NCBI GenBank assembly: GCA_037139695.1
Contig: JBAXFX010000022.1
Coordinates: 1-16,693 of the forward strand
Reading direction: 5' to 3'
Length of the DNA stretch: 16,693 nucleotides
DNA from: JAAXTX01 sp037139695
Lineage (GTDB): Bacteria > Patescibacteriota > Minisyncoccia > Moranbacterales > UBA1568
Shown here: piece after piece, positions 6,289 through 13,448 of the stretch
Position numbering within the stretch: the first letter of the stretch is position 1
Layout of the letters: each line of letters starts with the position of its first letter
Translations under genes and position numbers: made by a program
Notes under the pieces: generated by a model
Told to the model about the DNA's origin: nothing
The model's database searches: none
The model's input: the letters and a program-made list of their open reading frames with translations, nothing else

Positions 6289-6399
6289 CGTAAGCACCGG
6301 ATTAAACACCGGATAAGAGCCTGTCCGTCAGGATTCCGTTGGAGCGTACAAGCTTCGAACGGAAAGGCTCTGAATATCATAAGCATTTTCTCTTTTGCT

Positions 6400-6951
6400 A
6401 TGGATGCTATAAAGCGGAATGTCATCGTGATCGATGACGATGCGGAATCACGGTCGCTCTATGCCGAGGCGCTCCGGACCGAAGGGTTCGAGGTCCGGGA
6501 GGCGATGGACGGGCTCGACGGTTTGGAGAAGATCAATCAGATGGTTCCGGATATCATCCTTACCGGCATCATCATGCCACGTATGGATGGCTTCGGGCTG
6601 GTCGAAGCGCTTCGGAAGAACGTCGCGACCGCGCAGATCCCCGTCATTTTCCTGTCGCACATGGGTCGTGAGGACGACCGTGTCCGTGCACAGTCGCTCG
6701 GTGTAGCCGATTTCTTCGTGACGACGATGATGCCGCTTCGTGAAATGATCGGACGGGTCAACGCGCTTTTCTCCAATTCCCAGTATCTCATCATCCCGAA
6801 TCCCTACGAGCTCGACGCGCAACGACTCGCGCAGGACCTGAATCTGAATCGGGATTTCCTCTGTACCGACGGCGGAGAGAAGCTCGCGTTCCGCATCACG
6901 CTTAAGGACGCAACGACGCGGCGGTTCGAAGCGGAGCTCGTCTGTATCTGA
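6400..6951 (+). CDS. Receiver-domain (pseudo-response-regulator) protein lacking the phospho-acceptor Asp
   Basis: This is a 183-residue protein with a CheY-like receiver domain (about 6-123) and a 60-residue C-terminal extension of unknown type. The acidic pair D12/D13 (VIVIDDDAE) and the switch Ser S86 (VIFLSHMG) are present. In PDIILTGIIMPRMDG the residue aligning with the phosphorylated Asp is Gly56 (codon GGC), and the conserved Lys near 108 is Thr (ADFFVTTMMP). It therefore probably cannot be phosphorylated in the usual way. No DNA-binding output domain is visible; the tail contains FRITLKDATTRRFEAEL. The ATG at 6400 is chosen because the promoter lies at 6259-6288, inside the longer frame open from 6208. 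No histidine kinase is nearby. It precedes recJ by 94 bp. Confidence 0.85.
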   Translation: MDAIKRNVIVIDDDAESRSLYAEALRTEGFEVREAMDGLDGLEKINQMVPDIILTGIIMPRMDGFGLVEALRKNVATAQIPVIFLSHMGREDDRVRAQSLGVADFFVTTMMPLREMIGRVNALFSNSQYLIIPNPYELDAQRLAQDLNLNRDFLCTDGGEKLAFRITLKDATTRRFEAELVCI

Positions 6952-6973
6952 TCATTCCGATGACGAATGATCA
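6949..6973 (+). terminator. Hairpin overlapping the receiver gene stop codon
   Basis: The perfect 8-bp stem TGATCATT (6949-6956) / AATGATCA (6966-6973) starts with the stop codon and is followed by the short T-rich TTGTTT. It is AT-rich and has a 9-nt loop, so at best it is a weak terminator or processing site between the receiver gene and recJ. Confidence 0.35.
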
Positions 6974-7045
6974 TTGTTTCGCGCCCGGATTCCAGACGGA
7001 TGTCCGGACGCGTTTCGTACTCATAACACGTTTCATGCTCCTGTC

Positions 7046-8752
7046 ATGCCACCGATCTGGAAATTGAAATCCGAAGAAGGGACGGGACAGTCTCCCGAAT
7101 CGGTCGAAGCGGCTATCGAGGCGTTGCTTTCGCTTCGTGGTGTCGTGACTCCGGAAGAGCGGGAGCGGTTTCTTGAGCCGGACTACGATCGCGACTTGCA
7201 TGACCCGTTCCTCTTTTCATCGATGGAACGCGTCATGGAACGGTTCGCGAAGGCTCGGGATACCGGCGAGCGGGTGGGACTGTTCGGCGATTTCGATGCG
7301 GATGGGATCACCTCGACCGTCCTTTTGCGCGAGGCGCTGGTCAAACTCGGCATACCGGTCACGGTCCATATTCCCGACAAACATACCGAGGGGCACGGGT
7401 TGAGCGAAATCGCGCTCGATATTTTTACGCGCGACGGCGTGACGCTCATCGTCACCGTCGATTGTGGCATGACCGATCACGAGCCGATCGCCGAGGCGAA
7501 ACGACGCGGGATGGATACGATCGTCATCGATCATCATCATGTTCCCGAGACACTGCCCGACGCGTATGCGTTCGTCAACCCGCGGTTGCCCGGCGAGACC
7601 TATCCTTTCCGGGAGCTCTGCGGGGCGGGTATTTCGTTCAAGGTGCTTCAGGCCGTCTATATACGGTTTTTCCCCGATGAACGGGAACAACTGAAATGGT
7701 TCCTCGATGTCGCGGCGGTCGGGACGGTTGCGGATGTGATGCCGCTTATCGGTGAGAACCGGACCATCGTCACGTATGGGCTTGTCGTACTGTCGAAATC
7801 CAAGCGGCACGGGTTTCGCGAGATGGTTTCCCGCGGGCGCATACCGATCGGGGGCGGAAAAGCGCCTACCGCGCGCGATATCAGTTTTCAGATCGCGCCA
7901 CGGATCAATGCGGCGAGCCGGATGGCGCATGCGCGGGTGGCGTACGACCTTTTGGCCGAGGAAGATCCCGATCAGGCGCGCGAAATGGCCGGGATACTCG
8001 AGGGACACAATACCGACCGGCAGAAGGTGAGTGCCGAGATCGCCAAGGCGGTGCGTCTGGTCGCGCTTCAGAACGCGGATAAGCGGTTCGTGTTCGCCGC
8101 GCATGAGGATTTCCATTTCGGCGTGGTCGGACTTGTGGCCGGGCGGATTGCCAACGAATTCCGCAAGCCGACCATCGTGCTCACGAAGGGGGTCGAGATG
8201 AGTCGCGGATCGCTCCGGAGCATTCCCGAGCTCAATATCATCGAGGTGATCGAGGCATGTGCCGACTTATTGGAACGGTTCGGCGGGCATGCGCAGGCTG
8301 CCGGACTCACGGTGCGTAACGAGCATCTGGCCGCGCTCGAAGAACGACTGGAACGACTGACGGCTGAGCGGATGACGGGAACGATGCTTGAACCGGAGAC
8401 TTCGATCGACCTGCGACTGCCACACCCGTTCCTGACACTTGATTTCGCGCGACGGGTGAAACGGCTCGCGCCGTTCGGCCAGGGAAATCCCGAGCCGATT
8501 TTCCTGCTCGAGGCGGTCCGGGTCGCGGAAGCGCGTCTGGTCGGGTCGGATGGGAAGCATCTCAAGCTTGCACTCACGGTACCGGGCGGGAAAAAGTTCG
8601 ACGCGATCGGTTTTTCGCTCGCGGACCGAATCCCGGGACTATCCCAAGGCGATACGATTGACATCGTGTTTCAGCTTGACGAGAACGAGTGGAACGGGTC
8701 GGTAAACCTTCAATTGAAACTCGTCGACATGCGCCGGAGCGCGGAGATGTGA
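7046..8752 (+). CDS. recJ: Single-stranded-DNA-specific exonuclease RecJ
   Basis: RecJ degrades single-stranded DNA 5' to 3' in recombination and mismatch or base-excision repair, using two metal ions. The 568 residues from this start fit the usual length. The DHH phosphoesterase motifs are visible: DFDADG (82-87), TVDCGMTD with D139, and IDHHH (161-165). CGAGISFKV, GTVADVMPL and a DHHA1-type region with GGHAQAAG (413-420) follow, with the OB-like C-terminal domain after that. The frame is open from 6974, but the first 24 residues do not resemble RecJ and MPPIWKLK is a typical beginning. There is no SD. It ends 13 bases before the RNase H gene. Confidence 0.95.
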   Translation: MPPIWKLKSEEGTGQSPESVEAAIEALLSLRGVVTPEERERFLEPDYDRDLHDPFLFSSMERVMERFAKARDTGERVGLFGDFDADGITSTVLLREALVKLGIPVTVHIPDKHTEGHGLSEIALDIFTRDGVTLIVTVDCGMTDHEPIAEAKRRGMDTIVIDHHHVPETLPDAYAFVNPRLPGETYPFRELCGAGISFKVLQAVYIRFFPDEREQLKWFLDVAAVGTVADVMPLIGENRTIVTYGLVVLSKSKRHGFREMVSRGRIPIGGGKAPTARDISFQIAPRINAASRMAHARVAYDLLAEEDPDQAREMAGILEGHNTDRQKVSAEIAKAVRLVALQNADKRFVFAAHEDFHFGVVGLVAGRIANEFRKPTIVLTKGVEMSRGSLRSIPELNIIEVIEACADLLERFGGHAQAAGLTVRNEHLAALEERLERLTAERMTGTMLEPETSIDLRLPHPFLTLDFARRVKRLAPFGQGNPEPIFLLEAVRVAEARLVGSDGKHLKLALTVPGGKKFDAIGFSLADRIPGLSQGDTIDIVFQLDENEWNGSVNLQLKLVDMRRSAEM

Positions 8753-8758
8753 TATACT
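8750..8758 (+). promoter_or_regulatory. Extended -10 element before the RNase HI gene
   Basis: TGATATACT is an extended -10 (TGn plus TATACT) that overlaps the recJ stop codon. Its end is seven bases from the ATG at 8766, so transcription starting here would give a leaderless mRNA. No -35 is seen. Confidence 0.45.
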
Positions 8759-8765
8759 CTACACT

Positions 8766-9203
8766 ATGGAAACGATTGTCATGTATTCGGACGGGGGATC
8801 GAGGGGGAATCCGGGGCCGGCGGCCCTTGGCGTGTTCATCGAGACCCTGGACAAGCGGTTCGGTGAGTTCCTCGGGACCAAGACGAACAATGAGGCGGAA
8901 TACGCGGCGATCGCGGCGGGACTCCGCAAGATCAAGGCGACGATCGGTAAGGAAAAGGCGAAGCGGACCCGCATCGAGTGCCGGATGGATTCCGAGCTCG
9001 CGTGCCGGCAATTGAACCATATTTATAAGATAGAGAATGCGAAGCTCCAACCACTGTTCTTCGAGGTGTGGAACCTCTCGCTCGATTTCGGGCAGGTGTC
9101 GTTCTCGCATATCCCGCGCGAGCAGAATGCCATCGCGGACGCCGAGGCGAACCGGGCGATGGACGAGGCGGCGTCGCATGCCAGGCAGAAAAATTTGTTT
9201 TAA
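8766..9203 (+). CDS. rnhA: Ribonuclease HI family protein
   Basis: It cleaves the RNA strand of RNA-DNA hybrids, removing primers and R-loops. The 145 residues cover just the RNase H fold. Landmarks are YSDGGSRGNPGPAA with the first catalytic Asp D8, NNEAEYAAI with the catalytic Glu near 43, CRMDSELACRQL with the next Asp near 76, and IPREQNAIADAEAN with the final Asp. The SDGGSRGNPGPAA form and the short length resemble the RNase H-like enzymes of Gram-positive and related bacteria rather than E. coli RnhA, so the symbol is approximate. The gene follows recJ by 13 bases and has no SD. Confidence 0.88.
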   Translation: METIVMYSDGGSRGNPGPAALGVFIETLDKRFGEFLGTKTNNEAEYAAIAAGLRKIKATIGKEKAKRTRIECRMDSELACRQLNHIYKIENAKLQPLFFEVWNLSLDFGQVSFSHIPREQNAIADAEANRAMDEAASHARQKNLF

Positions 9204-9246
9204 TGCGTTGTAATGGCGGGTTCCCGTGTCCGCCCGGAAACATACT

Positions 9247-10245
9247 ATGAAAAAGAAAAGCAAGATTATCTGGATCGTCATTCTGACCGCCATTGTCTTG
9301 GGCGGTACGGCCTGGTTTATGACGCGTCCGCCGAAAACGCTCTATGTGACGGAACCGGTCTCGCGCACATCCGTATCGCAGACAGTATCGGTGACCGGTG
9401 AACTGGTTCCGCAGGAGTACGCCGATCTTTCCTTTGCCGGCATCGGGACCGTCGAGAAAGTCCTTGTTTCCCGAGGTGACGCTGTGAAGGCTGGGCAGAC
9501 GATCGCGACCCTCGATACGTCGGTGCTTCGTTCACAGTTGGACAATGCGAATATCTCGCTTTCCATCGCGGTGGAGAACGAACTGCTCGCGCGTCGAAAG
9601 TGGAATATGCTGAAGCCGGAGGAGAAGGCCGCGAAAAAGCTCGCGACGGAACAGGCTCGGCAACAGGTCCGAATCATCGGGACGCAGATTTCCCGGAGCG
9701 CCATCGTTGCACCGATCGACGGGGTCGTCACCAAGCTCGATGTCCGTGAGGGTGAGACCGCGCTCGCCGGGGCCGTCATCGGACGGGTCTCGAAGCAGGA
9801 TAGCGGGCTGGTCCTCGAGGCACGCGTGCCGGAAGCGGATGTCACCAAGCTCAAGGTCGGAATGGATTCGACCGTGACGTTCGATGCACTGACCAAAAAT
9901 GATATCTTCCATGCGACCGTGTCCGAGATCGAGCCGTCTTCGACCGTCATACAAGACGTCGTGTCGTATGTGACGCGGTTCCGCCTTTCGGATGCGGATG
10001 CGCGGCTCAGGGAAGGCATGAGTACCACCGTCGATACCGTGACCGCGAAGGCGGACAATGTGCTTGCCGTTCCGTTCCGTGCGGTCGCCCACGAGGGGAC
10101 GAAGAACTTCGTCGACCTGTCGCAAGACGGCATCGCTTCGCATCGCGTCGAAGTGACCCTCGGTCTTGAAGGTGATGACGGTCTGATCGAGGTGAAGAGC
10201 GGTTTGTCCGAGGGTGACGTCGTCGTTACCGCGAAGGCACCGTAA
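9247..10245 (+). CDS. Efflux periplasmic-adaptor protein, MacA/HlyD type
   Basis: This is an adaptor (membrane-fusion) subunit expected to join an ABC permease to the outside. One N-terminal membrane span (about 7-25) follows a Lys-rich start. A split biotinyl-lipoyl domain follows (VEKVLVSRGDAVKAGQTIATLD at 69-90 and IVAPIDGVVTKLDVREGE at 153-170), separated by a short alpha-hairpin. After that come the beta-barrel (about 185-270) and a membrane-proximal domain ending LSEGDVVVTAKAP. The hairpin (about 91-150) is too short to reach a TolC-like channel, fitting a cell without a standard outer membrane. The ATG at 9247 is chosen over a GTG at 9226 because GGAAA precedes it and the lysine-rich signal begins there. 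Its natural partners, the ABC ATPase and permease, lie 2.5 kb downstream. Confidence 0.88.
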   Translation: MKKKSKIIWIVILTAIVLGGTAWFMTRPPKTLYVTEPVSRTSVSQTVSVTGELVPQEYADLSFAGIGTVEKVLVSRGDAVKAGQTIATLDTSVLRSQLDNANISLSIAVENELLARRKWNMLKPEEKAAKKLATEQARQQVRIIGTQISRSAIVAPIDGVVTKLDVREGETALAGAVIGRVSKQDSGLVLEARVPEADVTKLKVGMDSTVTFDALTKNDIFHATVSEIEPSSTVIQDVVSYVTRFRLSDADARLREGMSTTVDTVTAKADNVLAVPFRAVAHEGTKNFVDLSQDGIASHRVEVTLGLEGDDGLIEVKSGLSEGDVVVTAKAP

Positions 10246-10248
10246 TAA

Positions 10249-10380
10249 AAAGTGCAAAGTGTAAAGCGAAAAACGAAAAGTATGGGAACGGAAAGTGAAA
10301 AGTGCTGGAACGGAGACAGAAAGTTATTTTGTTAACGGGCTAACGAGTTAATGGGTTGGGAACGGGGACGAAGAAAGTCA
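10249..10380 (+). repeat. Phrase-like purine-rich tract after the adaptor gene
   Basis: This stretch is made of recurring short phrases: AAAGTG/AAAGTGT, AAAACGAAAAG, GGGAACGGAAAGTGAAA (10284-10300), GTTAACGGGCTAACGAGTTA (10331-10350) and GGGAACGGGGACG. Nearly the same phrase, GGGAACGGGGAAAGTGAAA, recurs at 13476-13494. No ORF of note is present. The terminator at 10395-10421 closes it. Confidence 0.6.
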
Positions 10381-10394
10381 ATAACGATTTTGCT

Positions 10395-10421
10395 AAACCC
10401 GCTTTACAGGCGGGTTTTTTT
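10395..10421 (+). terminator. Strong intrinsic terminator
   Basis: The 8-bp stem AAACCCGC (10395-10402) / GCGGGTTT (10410-10417) has the loop TTTACAG and seven T (10415-10421). It separates the receiver-recJ-rnhA-adaptor run from the next cassette. Confidence 0.85.
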
Positions 10422-10469
10422 GTGGAAAAATAGGGATGAGGAAGGGTAATCTTGTAATCGTAAAATCGT

Positions 10470-11165
10470 ATGGCACAGAAAGCGAAGAAGGGCGGATCGG
10501 TGGCAAAAAAGGATGTCACACCGAAGGGCGGATCGGTGGCGAAGAAGGATGTTGCACCGAAGGTATTGTCCCTGGTGGAGTTGCAGGAGCTGGCGCATGC
10601 CGGTACGCAGGATGCAGTGGACCTCTTGAGGAAGTACGTCGAGACGGAAAGCGATTCCGAGATACGTGCTGTTGCCCTGTTGGCACTCGAGGAGTGCGAG
10701 TTCCTGTTGTATCAGCCGATGAACGAGAAAGAGGAGGAGGATTTGTTGCTTCGTGCGATGATCGATCGCCGGGAGCGGGAGATCGACGACCTGACCATGG
10801 AAGCCGACTCGATCCGGATGCGACTGGAGAAGCTGGCGTTGGAAAAGAAAGTGCACGACAAGGTGCTATCCAAGCATGTGGGAAAAAAGAAAGACTGGGC
10901 GCCTTATTGGATGAGCGAGTTCGTCGGAATGTCGGAAGAGGAGCTGAAGGAGATCGACGACGAGATCGAATATGACGTCGCCTGGGTGACGGAAGCGGCG
11001 AAGATGCTTACGACCGAAAAGTATAGGACGATGCCGTCCGTCTTCCTCAAATACTTCGATCTTGGCCTCGATGACGGCTATTCCGACGGCGACTGCGATT
11101 GCGACGATTGCGACGGGGAATGCGATTGCGACGGCGACTGTGGCGACGAATGCGCGCCGTTCTAA
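10470..11165 (+). CDS. Hypothetical protein with tandem N-terminal repeat and Cys/Asp-rich tail
   Basis: I do not recognise this 231-residue protein as a named family. Residues 8-31 are two copies of a 12-residue Lys-rich repeat (GGSVAKKDVTPK, then GGSVAKKDVAPK). Residues 35-80 look like a helical HEAT-like segment (LVELQELAHAGTQDAVDLL, IRAVALLALEECEFL), and 86-135 is charged and likely coiled coil (MIDRREREIDDLTMEADSI). The last 31 residues (201-231) hold 12 Asp, 2 Glu and 7 Cys, in a DCDCDDCDGECDCDGDC pattern, suggesting metal binding. There is no SD or signal peptide. It begins 48 bases after a strong terminator, so it starts a new transcription unit, followed by the Nudix and CYTH genes. 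Confidence 0.72.
   Translation: MAQKAKKGGSVAKKDVTPKGGSVAKKDVAPKVLSLVELQELAHAGTQDAVDLLRKYVETESDSEIRAVALLALEECEFLLYQPMNEKEEEDLLLRAMIDRREREIDDLTMEADSIRMRLEKLALEKKVHDKVLSKHVGKKKDWAPYWMSEFVGMSEEELKEIDDEIEYDVAWVTEAAKMLTTEKYRTMPSVFLKYFDLGLDDGYSDGDCDCDDCDGECDCDGDCGDECAPF
10491..10562 (+). repeat. Two tandem 36-bp in-frame repeats
   Basis: Copies at 10491-10526 and 10527-10562 each encode GGSVAKKDV(T/A)PK. The differences are mostly synonymous (for example AAA/AAG and GTC/GTT), so the duplication is not brand new or is under selection for protein sequence. Confidence 0.85.
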
Positions 11166-11203
11166 GCGTGAAAAGGGAATACTCGTCGGCTTTCTTCGAA
11201 GGG

Positions 11204-11233
11204 GTACTACCATATAGTGTTATATGGTAGTAC
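11204..11233. promoter_or_regulatory. 30-base perfect inverted repeat before the Nudix gene
   Basis: GTACTACCATATA (11204-11216), loop GTGT, then the exact complement (11221-11233). It has no T-run. TATAGT at 11213-11218, inside the left arm, could be a -10 element with TTTCTT 16 bases upstream, so the palindrome may be an operator over the promoter. Alternatively it is an RNA hairpin in the gap between the 10470 gene and the Nudix gene. Confidence 0.55.
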
Positions 11234-11329
11234 GGCGAGGGGGTATCGTACGAATCGGAATCTCTCCTCTATAGGTCGAAGCCTGGTGACGTGGTCTTGG
11301 CACGCCACATTCATTCTCATATCGCGATT

Positions 11330-12088
11330 ATGCAACAGGACACGCTTTTCCCGCTGGAGAAGAGACTGGAGGTCGTGTTCACCGGAAAGAAGTTCGTTTT
11401 GCCGACTGGATTGCAAGATACGATCGATGCGTATTGGAACGGGTTGATCGCCGATGGAAACGGATACACCAGAGGCGAGGTGTTCACGATATCGGATATC
11501 GAGGAAACCGAAGACGTGACGACGGTCATCGTCGAGTTGAGCGATTACGCGCACTATCTCTATACGAGAAGGGTAGGCCTTCCCGGAGAGTACGCGTGTA
11601 AGAATCTTCACACGTCCTGTCTGTTCGAGACATCCGATGGCATGTTGGTCTTCGGCCGGATGGGAAAACAGACGTCTGTTCCCGGGAATATCCAATGCGT
11701 CGGTGGTGGTCTGGATAAGGATGATGTTCGTGGCGTCGTGATCGACTTGGAACATAATATAAGGAAGGAGCTGCAAGAAGAGGTCGGGATCGATGTCGGC
11801 GACTCCGTCTCGGATTTCGGTGTCGGGTACCTACGGTATGATTCTCGCGTCCATTCGATCGCGGCGATATTCATATTGAAGCTCAGTGTCTCCTCGCGGG
11901 AGCTTTCTGATCATTACGGCGAATTTGAAGCGAAACTGAAGGATGACGGGGAACAGCCCGAATTCGAGTCGCTCATATACGTGTCGAAAGATAAAATGGA
12001 AATCGACGCCTTGTACGCGAAAGAAGGGAGACATTTCGACCACTACCTGATGCCGTTGTTGGAAGTGGTGGTTTCGAATCCGATTTAA
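11330..12088 (+). CDS. Nudix-like hydrolase
   Basis: Probably a pyrophosphohydrolase for a nucleoside-diphosphate-linked substrate; the substrate is not predictable. The protein has 252 residues from the ATG at 11330 (a GTG at 11291 is possible). The core (about 92-185) contains SCLFETSDGMLVFGRMG, VGGGLDKDD and the Nudix helix KELQEEVGI (146-154). The canonical GX5E half of the box is altered: the first Glu position holds another residue, and Lys replaces the usual Arg of REUXEEXGU. The 90-residue N-terminal extension is of unknown type. The CYTH gene starts three bases after its TAA, so the two are probably translated from one mRNA. No SD is visible. Confidence 0.68.
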   Translation: MQQDTLFPLEKRLEVVFTGKKFVLPTGLQDTIDAYWNGLIADGNGYTRGEVFTISDIEETEDVTTVIVELSDYAHYLYTRRVGLPGEYACKNLHTSCLFETSDGMLVFGRMGKQTSVPGNIQCVGGGLDKDDVRGVVIDLEHNIRKELQEEVGIDVGDSVSDFGVGYLRYDSRVHSIAAIFILKLSVSSRELSDHYGEFEAKLKDDGEQPEFESLIYVSKDKMEIDALYAKEGRHFDHYLMPLLEVVVSNPI

Positions 12089-12091
12089 ATC

Positions 12092-12619
12092 ATGCGTATG
12101 ATCGAACTTGAACGGACTTACCTTGCGAGACGACTGCCGGACGGACTCTCGGAATGTCCGAGCAAGGAGATGATCGATATCTACCTGCCCGTCGCGTCCC
12201 GGCATCCGGTGCTCCGCATCCGCCGGAACGGCGACGCATTGGAAATGACCAAGAAACTTCCGGTTAAGGGAACGGATTCCTCCAAGATGGAAGAGCAGAC
12301 GATACGCCTTTCCGGGGAAGAATATGCAGCGCTCTCGACCATCGAAGGCAAGTGGGTTGGCAAGACCCGCTACGTTTATGACTTCAACGGACGTACCGCT
12401 GAAGTGGATGTATTCCAGGGCGCGCTCGCGGGACTTGTTCTCGTCGATTTCGAGTTCGAAACGGAAGCACAGAAGGACGTGTTCCCGTTGCCGGACTTCT
12501 GTCTCGCTGAGGTGACACAGGAAGAGTTCCTTGCTGGCGGGATGCTCTGCGGGAAAAGTTATGACGATATCGCCTTCGATCTCGCCCGTTTCGGATATGA
12601 ACGGATTATCGCGGTATAA
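12092..12619 (+). CDS. CYTH-domain protein (triphosphate tunnel metalloenzyme family)
   Basis: CYTH proteins form a beta-tunnel that binds triphosphates, acting as triphosphatases or adenylyl cyclases. In 175 residues nearly all tunnel positions are visible: IELERTY (4-10), LRIRR with R42/R44, MTKKLPVKG with K54/K55, KTRYVYDF with R93, TAEVDVFQG with D106, VDFEFETE (118-125) and the C-terminal GKSYDDIAF with K155. The signature ExExK near the N terminus reads E5-L-E7-R-T9, so the Lys is Thr. The gene is spaced three bases from the Nudix gene. An alternative start is Met3 (12098). The product may act on inorganic or nucleoside triphosphates; I cannot say which. Confidence 0.85.
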   Translation: MRMIELERTYLARRLPDGLSECPSKEMIDIYLPVASRHPVLRIRRNGDALEMTKKLPVKGTDSSKMEEQTIRLSGEEYAALSTIEGKWVGKTRYVYDFNGRTAEVDVFQGALAGLVLVDFEFETEAQKDVFPLPDFCLAEVTQEEFLAGGMLCGKSYDDIAFDLARFGYERIIAV

Positions 12620-12652
12620 TAACGGGTGTCCGACCGATGTTTGAGGTAGGTG

Positions 12653-12661
12653 TGCTACAAT
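12653..12661 (+). promoter_or_regulatory. Extended -10 promoter before the ABC ATPase
   Basis: TGC-TACAAT (12653-12661) is a good extended -10 without a clear -35. A bare TATAAT also lies at 12615-12620, overlapping the CYTH stop codon. Either could start a transcript for the ABC genes. Confidence 0.4.
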
Positions 12662-12680
12662 AGGATCGTAAACGTCTATC

Positions 12681-12720
12681 GGTTATCCGTTTTTCACTTT
12701 CGACTCGTGACTTTCGACTA
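12681..12720 (+). repeat. Pyrimidine phrase tract before the ABC ATPase
   Basis: The leader contains TTTTCACTTTC and CGACTCGTGACTTTCGACTA phrases directly before the ATG with no SD. TTTTCACTTTC (12691-12701) is the exact complement of 10291-10301 in the tract behind the adaptor gene. Confidence 0.5.
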
Positions 12721-12725
12721 CTTTT

Positions 12726-13448
12726 ATGGCTCTCATCACTGTTAAGGATCTCAGCAAAACATACGAGAGCGAGGAGGTGAAAACGACCGCTTTGCAAGGG
12801 GTTTCTTTTTCGGTGGAAAAAGGTGAGTTTGTGGCGATCATGGGGCCGTCGGGATCCGGAAAGTCGACCCTGATGCATATCCTGGGACTGCTTGAGCGGC
12901 CGAGCGGTGGGGAGTACCTCCTTGACGGTCGGGATGTTGCGGGACTGTCGGACAATGAGCTGGCGAATCTCCGGAACAAGCGGATCGGATTCGTGTTCCA
13001 GGCGTTCAATCTATTGCCGAAGACGACGGTTTCGGAGAATGTCGAGTTGCCACTGTTGTATGACAATGATCCGACGGAACACAATGGCAAGCGGATCGCG
13101 GAAGCACTCGCGGCCGTCGACATGACGCATCGCGCGAAACATTTTTCTAACCAGCTCTCCGGCGGGGAAAAACAGCGTGTGGCGATCGCGCGGGCCCTGG
13201 TGAACGACCCGGATATCGTCTTCGCCGATGAGCCGACCGGCAACCTCGATTCCAAGTCAGGATTGCAGGTGATGCGGATCCTCCAGGGACTGAACGATGC
13301 CGGACGGACAATCATCCTCGTGACACACGAGACCTCGACCGCGGAACATGCCAAGCGGATCATCCGGGTGGTGGATGGCAGGATCGTCTCGGATGAGCCG
13401 GTACTCAGACGCAAGATCGCGGGGGACGGGGAGAAGACATTGAAATGA
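12726..13448 (+). CDS. ABC transporter ATP-binding protein, MacB/LolD/FtsE type
   Basis: This is the nucleotide-binding subunit that powers the permease at 13690. It has 240 residues with every ABC landmark: Walker A GPSGSGKST (40-48), Q-loop Q92 in GFVFQAFNLLP, signature LSGGEKQR (144-151), Walker B DIVFADEPTGNLDS (163-176) and the H-loop His201 in LVTHE. The FQxFNLLP and EPTGNLDS forms are typical of the MacB/LolD/FtsE group of mechanotransmission transporters. It has a short basic C-terminal tail. The gene starts without an SD after a phrase tract. 241 bp separate it from the permease, unusually far for such a pair. Confidence 0.93.
   Translation: MALITVKDLSKTYESEEVKTTALQGVSFSVEKGEFVAIMGPSGSGKSTLMHILGLLERPSGGEYLLDGRDVAGLSDNELANLRNKRIGFVFQAFNLLPKTTVSENVELPLLYDNDPTEHNGKRIAEALAAVDMTHRAKHFSNQLSGGEKQRVAIARALVNDPDIVFADEPTGNLDSKSGLQVMRILQGLNDAGRTIILVTHETSTAEHAKRIIRVVDGRIVSDEPVLRRKIAGDGEKTLK

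Noticed and set aside
9226..9246. Upstream GTG start of the adaptor
   Set aside because: The added residues break the normal Lys-rich signal-anchor start, and GGAAA precedes the ATG at 9247.
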